Shown: positions 1 to 11,417 of the stretch, piece after piece | How the letters are laid out: each line of letters starts with the position of its first letter | Numbering within the stretch: the stretch's first letter is position 1 | Position numbers and translations under genes: made by a program | DNA from: Eublepharis macularius | Taxonomy: Eukaryota > Chordata > Lepidosauria > Squamata > Eublepharidae | DNA: 64,000 nt | Reading direction: 5' to 3' | Assembly (NCBI RefSeq): GCF_028583425.1 | Contig: NC_072795.1 | Coordinates: 68,152,001-68,216,000, forward strand | The notes under the pieces: model-generated | Told to the model about the DNA's origin: nothing | The model's input: only the letters and a program-made list of their open reading frames with translations | Databases searched by the model: none

Positions 1-2180
1 TCAGCAACAACTAGACTGGCTATGTTGTTTCCATACCGATTTTGCTCTAGTTTGGTATCCAAATTGGATCAGGGTTTGGTTTTTTTTGGAGCTTCCAGTT
101 TCAGAATTTTCCCTTACTGTGCTCAGATCATTCCCATACCAATGGATGCAGTCAGAGCATGACTGCATGCAATGTGGATGTGCAGGTATGCATTTTTGCA
201 GGCCCTATCCACACCACTGATATTTTCCTTTCCAACCCTCAAAATGGTAATTGCTATACCATAATAATATAACACTATAGTGATATGGCACCTACTGACT
301 TTTTTTTTTAAAGAGCCTTCCAGGGGCACAGGGGAAGGAAACAGTGGCCACAGGAGGCATGATGCATCTGACAAAGAGAACCATGGTTCTCGAAAGCTTA
401 TGCTACAGTAAAGTTGGTTAGTCTTAAAGTTGCTACTGGAATCTTTGCCATTTTGAAAATGTTGTGAAGCTCTGAAACCAAAAAAACTCCTATGAAATAT
501 TTTCTCTTTTGGAATGAGTGGATGCTTTAAGACAAGGTGATACCTGTACTCAAACTGTGAAGTATAAATATTTTTATATAAGTTAATTTACAGCATTAAT
601 GAAAATTCCTCTATATACTACAGATAGTTGAGTGTATTCATATTTCTGCTTGCTGAAAACTAAAGCATTTATACTTCTAAATCCTATAAATATGCCAAAT
701 AGCTCAAAAATTATATGTCAGCTACATTATAACTTATACATTTTATGCTGTTAAAGTGATAAAACAAGTTGAGGTTTGATAAGAAATCAACTGTATGCAC
801 TTCTTTTCCTAAAAAATAAAATTCTGTGTTAGTAAAGACTGGAGGCAGTCAAATCAAGAGACAACAACAGGCCTCAAAAGGGCAAGGAGACCATAAGCTC
901 AGAACCTGTGGAGCAGCAGCAGACCAGTCTCTCCTCATCCTGGAAAGCAACAGAATGAGACAGGAAAGGTGCTTCAGTCATCTCTCCTGTTGTTTAGTGT
1001 CTAGGCTAAAACAAACAGGGCAAATATCATTTTTGTACAGCAAAAAGTTCAAATTCTGGAACATCAAGGAATCATTTGCACTTCCAAGAACTGTTGTAAC
1101 ACCATGAAAATACAAGGAAGACACTTTAAATCATTTGGCCCATGCGTGCCTATTGCAGAATTATTGCATATTGCAACACAACACTAATGATGGCAGATGT
1201 TCATAAAAGCCTTAAGAAACACACATACTTTTTTTCCAGTTTGGCAGCCTTTCTGCTGTAGTTTATCAACTGCAGTCCGACATACAAACCCTTGCCAAGG
1301 CCATCTCAGTTTAAATAAAATGAGAAAAATATCAACCTGATCCCTGTGCAAGGTTTGACTGACATGCCACCAGAACAGCTGCCTTTCTCTTTCTCCCTCC
1401 CATCCTTTTCCAGAAGATTTCATGATTGTGCAATGAAGTGATGTGCAAAAGCAACTGTCATCACCATTCCAAAACGCTGTTTAATTTTAGGGCAAAGGTC
1501 AAAAGTATCGGATTTTTAACACCACCTGATTAACATGAACTATATTACTGTAAACTCTTATTATGAAACAAAAGTAACTTGCTACCCAAGTTCCAGTCTA
1601 TAGTTGTCCATTTTGAGAGCACATGTCTATGTTAGAGTTCCCCACCTACAGTAGAACTTGCTCTCAGTGAATCCTGAAAAAGCGATTGTGCAAAAAAAAC
1701 CCAAAAGTTGCAATGGTAACAAGAGGAAATTTACAAGGATGGGTAGGAGAGCCTCCCAATCATAGCCATTCGAGGTGAGGATAGAACGCTGAGATTTACA
1801 GGATTACTACCCACCTTCTTCTTACATGGGAGGCAATTCTCTTCTCAACACCTGCCCCTTTTTGCTAAGACAGACAGGACGGGATACAAGACTGGCAAAG
1901 GGAATTCCCTCACCGAAACCAACTTTTAGAGCCATCGTCTAAGGCTTTCCCCCCTCAACTTTCAAGAGGAAACGCGGGGATCGACCCCCTCCCATGAGTA
2001 ACGATTGAAACAGATCCCTCGTTTCCAGCTGCTGTCACCACGCCAGTTAATGTTAGGAGTGTTATTCAATTACGGAAAGACAGTGGAGAACAGGACACAT
2101 AAAGGTTGCTTCCGAAAGGGGGACTGGAGGGGGGGGGTGCTTTCAGTCGATACCTCCCCCCCCCTCAAAAAAAACTTCTA
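1..2180. other. Gene-free AT-rich flank
   Basis: No gene, RNA gene or clear repeat family is recognised here. Open frames are short and show no family motif. If the CpG block at 2.2-2.8 kb is the promoter of a minus-strand neighbour, this stretch would be its first intron, but nothing in the sequence itself proves that. Confidence 0.4.
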
Positions 2181-2189
2181 ACGGTGCAG

Positions 2190-2800
2190 AGGAAAAGTTA
2201 AATTCGTGTTTCTCAGCGCTTACCAGCAAAGAGCAGGGCACGCTTAACCGCCCGCCAACTTTCTATTTCTCCACTCAGCCCCGGGGTGGGGTTTCAATCA
2301 CAGCTCCGCTCGCGCCGCAAAAAAAAGGCAGTGCAGGGAGGGGGCGGTAGAGAGGCCTCCCCCCACCACTGGGGCCAGAAGGAGGCTGCCCCTCAGCCCC
2401 CTAAAAAGGTGAGGATCACCCCCCATCTACCACAAACAGAGCTCTTTCGTTCCCTAGTGGAAACCTTCTCCACACGACCACTACCCGCCTCGGCCGCGCC
2501 AGCTCCCCCGTGAAGGCGCCCCTTCCTCTCATCTTTCCCTCGCCAAGAGAGCGCGAGAGGGTCGCCGTTTCCCATCTGCCGTCTCCCCCTCACCTTTCCC
2601 GCGTGATCCGCTGAGACTTGCGCTTCCCTCGAAAGAAACCGCACAACTGAACTGCCGCAGAACGGGATCTCACGCGCCACGCACGCGCAAGGGAAGGCGT
2701 TCCTTCCTCCCCCCCTCCTCCTCTCCCGCCCCGTTGTTTCGCCATCCTCACCCCTCCTCTCCGGCAAGGGATTAAGAGGTATGTTCAAGCCTGCTGCAAT
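2190..2800. promoter_or_regulatory. CpG-rich promoter-like block
   Basis: The sequence changes abruptly from AT-rich DNA to GC-rich DNA with many CpG dinucleotides, CCGCCC/CCCGCC boxes and long purine and pyrimidine runs, then returns to AT-rich DNA near 2.85 kb. This is the look of a CpG-island promoter. In human the gene upstream of INA is NT5C2, transcribed away from INA, so this could be its promoter and non-coding first exon on the minus strand. That assignment is inference from synteny; no NT5C2 coding sequence is visible. The open frames here on both strands are GC-skew artefacts and show no known domain. Confidence 0.45.
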
Positions 2801-2943
2801 GCCGCAGAGGCATACGAGAAGACGCGGGCTCTGACTCAGGAAAGCTATTGTTGGAGGAGTAAATGTTGTTAGTCTTTAAGGTGTTACTGGGTTTTTGTTT
2901 TATTTTGCTAAGATAAACTAAAAGACTGCCACCCCTCTGAAAG

Positions 2944-3100
2944 AGCAAGATCCAGGTTCAATAGTACCTTAAAGACCAACTCGATTTCCAGGGTCCCTTC
3001 GTCAGAGCTCATACCTTGGAAATCGAGTTAGTCTTTAAGGTGCTGTTGGACCCAGATTTTGCTCTTCGACTGCAGACCAACAGAGCCACCCTCCTGGAAA
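2944..3100. mobile_element. Palindromic PLE-like repeat fragment
   Basis: Two inverted arms (about 2944-2996 and 3012-3065) are near-complementary and flank a short centre. The right arm continues into an extra tail (to about 3100) resembling the 'gcagaccaacagagcc' end of a widespread squamate repeat. That repeat normally carries a hammerhead-like core (CTGANGA, hairpin, GAAA) at this place. Here the core is mostly lost and only the 'cgtcagagctcatacc' neighbourhood remains. Assignment to the terminal repeat of a Penelope-like element is by resemblance. Confidence 0.45.
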
Positions 3101-3312
3101 CTCCCCTCTGGAACAATCCTACACTGCCATGACCTCGCGAGAGAGACTGACTTGAGTCTACCTACTCATTTTTATTCTTAGTTTCTTATGAACAACCAAT
3201 ATGCAATACCAAAACTGCACAGAAGCAGCCAACAACCAAACCACTTAGATGGGGGCCTAATTAGCTTGGAAAGCTAACTGCGTTCATTTTAGTCTTCTGG
3301 AAGGGATGCAGT

Positions 3313-3531
3313 TAGGGTTGCCAGCCTCCAGGTGGTGGCTGGAGATCTCCTGGAATTACAACTGATTGCCAGGCCACATAAATCAGTTCCCCTGGAGAAA
3401 ACAGCTGCTTTGGAGGGTGGACTTGATGGAATTATAACATGCTGAGGTCCTTTCCTCCTCGCACCCTGCCTTCTCCAGGCTTTACCCCCCCAAATCTCCA
3501 GGAATTTCCCAACTTGGAGCTGGCAACCCTA
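3313..3531. mobile_element. hAT-type MITE (219 bp)
   Basis: The ends are inverted (TAGGGTTGCCAGC at the left, GCTGGCAACCCTA with one extra base pair of spacing at the right). They are bracketed by imperfect 8-bp direct repeats, gatgcagt and gatgtggt (6 of 8 identical). An 8-bp duplication and a (C/T)AGGG terminus fit the hAT superfamily. The interior (ggagatctcctggaattacaa and a caaatctccaggaattt end) matches a MITE very common in squamate genomes. It has no coding capacity. Confidence 0.7.
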
Positions 3532-3687
3532 GATGTGGTTCAGGCATCATCTATCACAATGGGATCAGAAGTGTTAACTCATACAATTATCTCTCAGTTC
3601 TAAAGCACAAGGTGGTGGTGGTAGCTGTAGGAGGGGGGTGGCTATTCTTTACCCAGGACTTACCTGAGAATACAAGGAGATCCAGAC

Positions 3688-4192
3688 CAGGGCCATATTA
3701 TTCATAAGGCTGACTAGGCCGAAGCCTAGGAGCCCTGTAGCGACTAGGGCCCAACAATTTTGTTTGCTAAGGTACACCTCCATATAAATTACAATTAATT
3801 GATTCTCTTCTACAACCTCTATTAATAAGATAATTAACTGCTTCCTTGTTGACGTGAAACAAATTGACCCTTCTATTAAAACAATTATCCATAAATTATA
3901 TATTTTAATAAATAAAAATTTATTCACTTCAAAATATTACAATATTGAACAACTATACCCCCAAAAATGTGCTTTCCTGAAGAGTTCTACTCGCTCAATA
4001 AAAATATTTTTAAAATTGCGAATAAAATTCTTCAGGAGACCCTGAAAATGGATATGGGGCTATGAACTACGGTCTAGTACCTACCTACCTGGGTCAGGCT
4101 GTCAGCTATAGTGGGATGAAAGACTGAAGTGCTGGAGGGGGCCTGAAATACCTGAAAGTCTAGGGGCCTGGCCTTGGGTTAATATGGCCCTG
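3688..4192. mobile_element. hAT-type MITE (505 bp)
   Basis: It begins CAGGGCCATATTA and ends TAATATGGCCCTG (one mismatch in the arms). The 8-bp flanks are atccagac on the left and atccaggc on the right (7 of 8 identical). The CAGGG terminus with an 8-bp target duplication is the hAT signature. The interior is AT-rich and has no transposase-like frame, so it is non-autonomous. Confidence 0.7.
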
Positions 4193-4200
4193 ATCCAGGC

Positions 4201-5045
4201 CACTATTGCAGTATTGCAAATGACCAGACTAGTCATTTAATTTACAGGGGAGGTTCCCAGTGGGCCCCTGCCTGTAGGGGCCACTGGCAGCCAGGAGCAA
4301 GCAGAACCCATGACAAGAACGAGCTCACCTGCTGCTTCCTCCAGTGGAGGTCTGAGTGAGCTGAGTGGCCATTCCATTACTGATCTGAAGCAGCGCTCCA
4401 ATAACTTACCATGTTCCCTCCTTGGCCTTTTTAACTTTCCCATCCGCCCCTGAGAGTCCATTTCTTTGGATGCATCTTTATTATGCAAATCATTTGAATT
4501 TGCCACAAGATTCCCACTTATTTTAGAAACAAAATAATGAATTTTTTAAAATCATATGATACAGATTGTATTATGGACTGGGACTGTGTAGGGAGGCCCA
4601 ATTTACAAGTTTGTATCAAATTCTGAAACATGATGCTTGGGCCCTGCTCAAGGTATATCTGAAGATGAGCATTGTCCGCCTGTAGGAATCCTCATCTAAC
4701 CCTGATCCCACTAAGAGGCTAAGGATTTGAGTTATTCCATATTAGAGGGGGAAAGCACAATCTTCTTAGGGTGACTGGAGGGCCTGGAGTAGCCCTCTGG
4801 AGCACCTTGCCTCTGGAGCACTCCAACTTGCTTATAAATTTATACATTAATATCTCGGGGACTACAAAGAACTCATGGAAAGAAAGAAGAGGGACAACAC
4901 ACCAAGACAGAGCAGAGCTGCAGATCTATTCAGCTCCAAGGAATTGGATTGATAAGAGTCAGAAGAAACTGTGTGTGAGAGAGAGACACACACACACACA
5001 CACAGTCTGCTTAGGATCAACAAGCATGAACCATTTCATGTTAAT
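4201..5045. other. Intergenic, no gene seen
   Basis: There are only short open frames without motifs and a short (CA)n run near 4986-5003. No gene is supported. Confidence 0.5.
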
Positions 5046-5049
5046 TATT

Positions 5050-5228
5050 GTTCTACATACCTTGGTGATGGAGAGTGCCATCAAGTCATAGCTGATTTAT
5101 GGCAGCCCCTGGTGGGGTTTTCATGGCAAGAGACTAACAGAGATAGTTTGCCATTGCCTGCCTCTGCAACTCTGGTCTTCACTGATTAACTTCCAAGATA
5201 TGACGAGATTGGGCTTGACTGGGATATC
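5050..5228 (-). repeat. 5S-rRNA-derived SINE, degenerate
   Basis: The plus-strand text runs from 'gagagtgccatcaagtca' through 'tttgccattgcctgcctc' to 'ccaagatatgacgagattgg'. The last part is the complement of the 5S rRNA internal promoter region (compare GATCTCGTCTGATCTCGGAAG). The SINE therefore reads on the minus strand, 5S-like head first. This is the 5S-SINE type known from squamates. It is incomplete and diverged, so it is not a functional 5S gene. Confidence 0.65.
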
Positions 5229-6240
5229 CAGGACAGAGCTGTACATAATTTATTGTCATATATACTATGCTTTATGTATTAAAAAAGAAAGAAGAAGTTT
5301 GAAGTTGCTTATTGCTATATTTCATTAAGAAGTTACACTAGCACTGATCATATTATCAGGGTCATTTGCACAGCATTTGTTATTTTGTAAATTAGAACAT
5401 GACACAGCAGCATGCTAAGGCTATATAAGGAGTAAGCACAGTGCCCCTAGACTTGGGTGAGAGAAACCCAGGTTCAAATTCCTATTCAAGTTATAACACT
5501 CAGGAAATAGTGTTGAGCTGATGTGTTTGTATCTCTGGAAGGTTTATTAGGCATATTTCACATAGGTAGATTTTATCAGGTAGATGCACTCCCTCATTGG
5601 AATAATACAGTGTTCTGTAGTCTCAAGGAAAACTGAAATACGTTTTCTTTTCACTGTTCTTTGTCTACATGCCTTCACTGCATGCCTGCACTGCCTGCAC
5701 CTTTTTCAAGATCATGCTTGCCCAGAATTTCGTAGTTGCATTGTTGTTATTATCCTGCTCCTAGGAAACCTTTAAAATGTTTTAAAGGTCTTTACTTTTC
5801 CTAATGTGTCGGCTATTTAAGAGAAGAAGGGGAAGTATAGAATTCAGCACCTCATCCTTACCTGCCAAACAGCTGATCGGTGGCAGGATTTTATCTTGCA
5901 TGGACCATTTGCACCTCCACTGCTATACATTCTGCAACAGTATGATTCCTCCTATCCCCATTACTTTGCAACAGCCAGCATTTGCCTTTTTGCTTAATTT
6001 TAATATAATTTGTTTAACACACAATTGCCAATAAAAATCAATATAGTAACTGTTCAAACTTGTTTGCTATGGCTGGCACATATTGCGCCTTGTAATTTTT
6101 GACTTTTCTGTGAGGATGAGCATTGCTGGATTGTAATTGGGAATATAGTGTCATGTGGAACTATAGCAATCGAGCAGTTTCCAGCTGATGAGCAACACAT
6201 CTACAGTATTAAAGGTCTCAATGTACATACCTGTACCTCA
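5229..6240. other. Intergenic, no gene seen
   Basis: AT-rich DNA with no recognised gene or repeat. Confidence 0.45.
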
Positions 6241-6249
6241 ATGTACATA

Positions 6250-6940
6250 TATAGTACATACCTGTGGTCGCAACGCGACCTACCTAATACATTCCTGTCT
6301 ATTTTATAACCCACGTTCCTTTAAGCCAGATAAGCCCAAGAGACAAGCCAGTGACTACGGTCGTTTATTTTCTTGTCTTCTTGCAAACAACACCAGAATG
6401 GCCTTTAACTTCTTCAAAAGGCATTGCAGAGACATCCGACGTATTTCTTTTCTCCTTCAGGTTGCTTGTCTGTTGCTATTAATTTTTGTGTACGGGCGAT
6501 TAGTTTATAGGTCCCAAAACAGAGGTCTCGGCGACGTGGTGGGGAAATGTTTGTAATTTGTACACCGTCCCTAAACATGAACTTAGACGCTACAAGCCAT
6601 GCGCGAGTGGGAGGAGAACGGTCTGGCGAATGAGAACGACAAAGAAGGGAATTGACTTCGGGTCGGGGGTGTGGATTGTTCCGGCTGTTTCGGAGCTGTC
6701 AGTTTTTACAAGGCTTTCCTCTAGCACGCTTCAATCACGCTTTCCTCCAGTAGCTATGGGAAACAGCCTTCAATTTAAAAATATGAACACCGTTTTCGGT
6801 CTTAGCATTACCATCTGTTCGCTGTTCAAAGTGTATTCAACAAATGCGGTAATTCGGAGGTCTGCTTTGGAAATTCAGAAATTGAATCACGAAATTAAAT
6901 CCCCATCATGGGGAAGAAAAAAGAAATTATGGCGCCTATG
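6250..6940 (+). other. CpG-rich patch with signal-anchor-like small ORF
   Basis: CpG dinucleotides are clearly enriched against the surrounding AT-rich DNA, most strongly at 6490-6780. A small frame starts at 6398 with a good initiation context (A at -3, G at +4) and gives 52 residues to a stop at 6556. Its N-terminus is basic (FFKRHCRDIRR), followed by a hydrophobic stretch (FLLQVACLLLLIFVYG, about residues 18-33) and then polar residues. This layout resembles the cytosolic tail and signal anchor of type II Golgi enzymes, but I recognise no family. It could be a first coding exon, a short upstream frame in an unmethylated promoter, or chance. Confidence 0.2.
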
Positions 6941-7689
6941 AAGGGATGTACTAAAAGGAATGACAGGATTGCCCATTGAAAATAATGGGAGAGGCTTGAA
7001 GGCCCATTGGAAATAATGGGAAACAGGAATGCCCATTATTTACTTGCATGACCTCCATTGAAACACATTTCAGCAAAAAAAAAGTTGCAAAGAAAATGTG
7101 GAATGGATTTTGAAGGAAAGTCTCTGGGCCCAGATAGACTATTCTGGGACTGGAATGACAGGCCCCTGAGTGGAATGACAGCTCCTGGGTGTATTAGAAG
7201 GGCTCTGGAACTGATGTTATGGCTCATTCTTACTGGCTTTAAAAGCTAAGAGAGGCTGAAATTGCTGCTTGCTTTTCCCCTCCCCCCTCCCCATCCTGAT
7301 GCACAGCCCTTTGTGAAACAAGGTGGCAGGGAGCTGCTGGGAGGAAATGAAGCACCAGTATTTTAATCCTTCCCACTTTGGTTCTAACAAAATACATGAA
7401 AGAAGAACAAGCTCAAAAATACATGTTTTTCCCCAGAATGCTGCTACCAAATTGCCTCTCCAGTGGCCACGGGACAGCCCAATCAGCAAAAATGGTGGGG
7501 GGAAGGGCTCCAACAATGCAACATTATCACAACTGTGATATCAGCTCCAGCCGCCCCCCCATGCTGCTCCAAACAGACACATCTCAACATGTCAGCAGAC
7601 ACCAAATCGCCTTGAGACTGTGCAGTGATATTGTGATAGCTACACATCTCCAAAAAATATCAACTGAAATATAAATCTTAGTGACTCCA

Positions 7690-8190
7690 GTTGCAGACCA
7701 CTATCTCTACACCCAGGTGCCATCATTCCACTCAGGGCCATGTCATTCCAGACACAGAGCTCTTCTCCAATATTCAGGGAGCATCATTCCATTCAGAGAT
7801 GAGTCATTCAGGTCCCAGAACGCTTCTGCTACACCTAGGGGCTGTCATTCCACTCAGGGACCTGTAATTCCAGTCCCAGAGCCCTTCTGTCACACCCAGG
7901 GGCCATCGTTCCAGTTAAGGGCCTGTCATTCCAGTTCCAGAGCCCTTCTGATACACCCAGGGGCTGTCATTCCAGTTAGCGGCCTGTCATTCCAGTTCTA
8001 AAGCCCTTCTGTCATACCTAGGGGCCGTCATTCTACTCAGGAGTCTGTCATTCCAGTCCCAGAGCCCTTCTGTCAGACCCAGGGGCCGTTGTTCCACTCA
8101 GGGACCTGTAATTCCAATCCCAGAGCCCTTCTGTCTCACCGAGGGCCTGTCATTCCACTTCTAAAGCCCTTCTGTCACACCTAGGGGGCC
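7690..8190. repeat. About 61-bp tandem repeats inside the foldback element
   Basis: The phrase 'agagcccttctg' recurs at about 7878, 7939, 8000, 8060 and 8122 (spacing 60-62 bp). It alternates with 'gtcattcca' and 'cccaggggcc'. More copies lie at 8757-8880, after the inserted fragment. The repeat is continuous with the inverted arms, so it is part of the element's subterminal structure. Confidence 0.75.
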
Positions 8191-8191
8191 G

Positions 8192-8756
8192 TCATTTATT
8201 TATTTATTTACGTCATTTATACGCCTTTCTCACTGAGACCCAAGGTGGATTACACAGTATGAGGTTAATACAATCAGTATCAAGTAAGCACATTTCAATA
8301 CAATACCATAAGGTAAACATATACAAGTTTAAAGACATAGCATTAGCAAGGATCCAAGACATAGTAGGGATACTGAAGCAAAACATAATCAATTCGAGGA
8401 CTAACATTAGACAGCATGGAGCGATGGTTGTATGTTGGAGTACATATTTAAAGCAGCAGATAATATATGAGGCAAAAATGGTGAGGAAGTCTATGATTCC
8501 CAACATGTTAGTGAAGCACCTGAGACCCCATCCCTACAATGCAGCCCTCCCATTAGAGTAAAAAGCCTTTTTGAATAGTTCGGTTTTGCATCATTTACGG
8601 AAAGCCAGGAGAGTGGGGGCTCTTCTGACTTCCTCAGGCAGGTCATTCCACAGGATAGGGGCCACCACAGAGAGCGTCTGTGTACAGGCTGCTGCTAATT
8701 TCACCTGTGTGGAGCCTGGTACCTGCAGGAGACCCTGTTCAGATGAGCGAAGCTGC
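8192..8756 (-). mobile_element. LINE 3'-end fragment inserted in the foldback element
   Basis: It starts with a (attt)n run and then 'ctttctcactgagaccc', the reverse complement of a LINE-type 3' end also found at 63655-63732. The interior ('cggttttgcatcatttacgg', 'ggtcattccacaggatagg') is a phrase set common in squamate LINE-derived repeats. It interrupts the 61-bp repeats, so it arrived later. No intact coding frame is present. Confidence 0.5.
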
Positions 8757-9079
8757 CCAGAGCCCTTCTGTCACTCCTAGGGTCTGTCATTCCAGTTAGG
8801 GGCCTGTTATTCCAGTTCCAGAGCCCTTCTGTCACACCCAGGGGCCGTCATTCCACTGAAGGGTCTGTCATTCCAGTCCCTGAATAGTCTATCTGGGCTC
8901 GGAGACCTTCCTTCAAAATCCATTCCACTTTTTCTTTGCAACTTTTTTTTGCTGGTGTTTCAATGGAGGTCATGCAAGTAAATGCCCATTCCTGTTTCCC
9001 ATTATTTCCAATGGATCTTCAAGCCTCTCCCCTTATTTTCAATGGGCAATCCTGTCATTCCTTTTAGTACATCCCCTAG

Positions 9080-10015
9080 TACAGCCCCATCTCGAGACGA
9101 TGCTGCCAATATGCCACAACTCAGGGCAGCGAGCCTTTCTTCCAGACCACCTGTCCCCAGTTGGCCAAATACTGCATTTAGTTACAATATTTGCACCCAG
9201 TTCTTCTGCCACATCAGGGCCACCACTCCTGGGTACCAAAAGAGTAACACCCTTTTCCAGGAAGCCCACTTAGCATCTTTGCCAAGGAGAGGTTACTGAT
9301 AGACAGGCCTCATCCTCCTTAATAAAGGAGCCAGAGAAGGTGCTAGTGAGGTTACTGCTAAAAGCCAGAGATTACCAGGCATGTGGGTTTATTTGGCAGC
9401 CCCCCCCCCTTTAGGGTTGTCCACACAAAAGAGAGACTGTCCTTTTAACAGGGGCTTAATACAGAAATGGACAGCTGAAGCTTTTCATGGCAGGCAGGTA
9501 AACAGCATCACCTGGTCTGCTGCAGCTTAAACGGATCCTAAGGGGAAGAGGCCTAGAGGGACTAATTAGCAACCCTACTTAGCAGAACGGAAGAGGGTCC
9601 AGCTACCAGGACACCTAAAGCAAAACTTGCAAAGTTTAGAAAAGCAGCATGCTTGCTCAGGCTAGTAAGGTAGGACTGCCTCTCTCCTGGAGGTTTGCAT
9701 CATCCTTCGGTTCTAACCCCCCCCCCCCTATCTCGCTATGCTCCAAAGGCCGGTTTGTTAACTGCCTTTTAAAAAGAAATGGAACAGGGCAGGAGTCTCT
9801 CAACGGGGACAGGGGTGGCCTAACAGTGCAAGTCATGCCTTCCCGATAGATCTCTGGTAAAGGCTTCTCACCAACATACTTTCCAGTTGGCCAGGTCAAA
9901 ACTGCCCTGTCCCAAAGGCCGAAAGTGCGCAAAGGGCCAGCTGAGCATTCTCAGGGCATTTAGATAAAGACCCCCCACTGGTGATTGGGACGCTCGAACA
10001 GATCCTGAGGGTGCA
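9080..10015. other. Intergenic, no gene seen
   Basis: No gene or repeat family is recognised; short C-runs occur near 9401 and 9718. Confidence 0.45.
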
Positions 10016-10017
10016 GC

Positions 10018-10090
10018 GAGGGTTGTCAGCCTCCAAGCGGTGGTGGGAGATTTTCCTGGAATTGCAACTGCTCTCCAGCGTTGGGTAGCG
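10018..10090. repeat. Fragment of the 3313-type hAT MITE
   Basis: The text 'agggttgtcagcctccaag' followed by a diverged 'ggtgg..ggagatttt..tggaattgcaact' matches the left part of the MITE at 3313. The other end is absent, so it is a truncated copy. Confidence 0.5.
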
Positions 10091-10830
10091 GATTCTACCT
10101 GGGCTGACTACCCATGCCCCAGAAAAGCCGCCCATGCTCAGCCTGGAAGCCAGGACCCTCCCTTTTCCCGGTGTGCCCTCCCTCTCCAGTGCGGCCTGCC
10201 AAGAGCAGGTGGGCTAACAGGGCTAGGGAGGCCTGGCAGGGGCCCGATGCCCAGCAGGCAGCAGAAGAGGCACAGGACAAGGTGGAGGTAGCAGGATGTG
10301 GTGCCACCGCTGCGCCCAGGAGCTGCTGCGTCTGGCAGCGGTCCTTCTCTGGTTCCTTCAGCCTGGGAGGCTGCTCATCTGCCCTTCCTCCCCGACTCCT
10401 GCCCGGCTCCACCTCATCTGGTCACCTGGGCCGCAGCCGGCCTTCCATGTAGCCAGCTCCAAGCTGCCCAAATGTGATAGCCGGTGTTCCCCCTGGCCGG
10501 CAAGGCTTGAGGCCGCCCCTCTTCTGCACGCCTGCTGGTGCCAGCCACTTAGCTCACAATCTAGGCTGTTGGAGCAGCCAGCACCGTAGGCAAAGTGCGT
10601 AAAAGGGAATCTCAAGCTTTTGATTAACTTTCCTTAAAGTCTGTTCTATTTTGTCTTCTTTTGGGGGCTGCGGATGTTTCACACGGAGGGTTGCCCACTC
10701 TGAGTTGGGAGAGAGAGTGCTGGAGATTTGGGGGTGGAGTCTGGAGAATAAGGCCATAGAGTCCACTCCCGAAACTCTCATTTTCACTAGGGTCTGGAGA
10801 GTGATTTTAGGGAGGTCTCCAGCCCTCACC
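10091..10830. other. GC-rich stretch without recognised gene
   Basis: Open frames of about 80-120 codons exist on both strands, but all are proline-, arginine- and serine-rich composition artefacts without domains. At 10690-10830 short phrases (ctggagatttgggggtgga) recall pieces of the hAT MITE. Confidence 0.35.
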
Positions 10831-10839
10831 GCAGGCAAA

Positions 10840-11415
10840 TGCTTCCTAAAAGGAAGTCTTTTTCCTTGCACAAAACTGTGGGTTTGAAAAGCCTGAGGAT
10901 TTTTAAAAAAGTATTCCACTGGAAAAACTGAGAAATGGGGGGGGGGGGGTGGAGAGAGAGGTGTTGAAAAAAGTCAAGAGTGTATTATTTTCTCTTTTGT
11001 CATGAAGTAGGTCTTCCTTATACATGGGTTTTCCTCAGAATGCTAGGGTTGAAAAGGATTTTTTCAGGTATTCCAATGGAAAAGCATGGAAATTTGGGGG
11101 TGCTTTGGGGGAAAAAACCCATGGGAACTTTTCCTCTTATGTCATGAAGTAAATGCTTCTTTAGACAAGGTAAGCTGGGCTTGAAAAGTGTGAAGACTTT
11201 TTCATTTCCAATGGGGGAAACGTGAGTGGTGGGGGCACTAGCAAAAAGAACATAATAAGAACTGTTTCCCCTTTTTTCATAAGGTAAATGCTTCCTATAA
11301 GGAGTTTTTTCCTCACACAAAACACTGGGTTTAAATAGCCTGAGGACTTTTTCAGTTATTCCAAGGGAAATCATGGAAATTTGGGGGGTACATTAAACCT
11401 CATGGGAACCTTTAC
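10840..11415. repeat. About 150-bp tandem repeat array, segment 1
   Basis: Four diverged units share 'catgaagtaaatgcttcct', 'tttcctcacacaaaa', 'gggtttgaaaagcctgagg', 'tttttcagttattccaa' and 'ggaaatttgggggt'. The 'ctgaggactttttcag' block recurs near 10881, 11048, 11190 and 11338. The units are imperfect, as in an old minisatellite. No function can be assigned. Confidence 0.65.
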
Positions 11416-11417
11416 CA

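Larger units (their letters stand above)
6943..9075. mobile_element. Foldback DNA element with long inverted arms
   Basis: The left arm (from GGGATGTACTAAAAGGAATG at 6943 to about 7200) returns as its reverse complement at the right end (about 8850-9075), roughly 90% identical over more than 220 bp. The arms carry the phrase 'ggaatgacag' and run inward into about 61-bp tandem repeats. No transposase frame is seen. No clear target duplication was found; only a short 'cta' follows one end. It looks like a non-autonomous foldback transposon, later split by a LINE-derived fragment at 8190-8755. Confidence 0.65.

Noticed and set aside
7690-8880. Regularly spaced 61-bp repeats as a CRISPR-like array
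   Set aside because: This is vertebrate nuclear DNA, the repeats are imperfect and directly adjoining rather than spaced by unique spacers, and they belong to a foldback transposon.
10095-10590. Overlapping GC-rich frames on both strands as genes
   Set aside because: Composition-driven open frames without motifs, coinciding with fragments of a MITE-like repeat.
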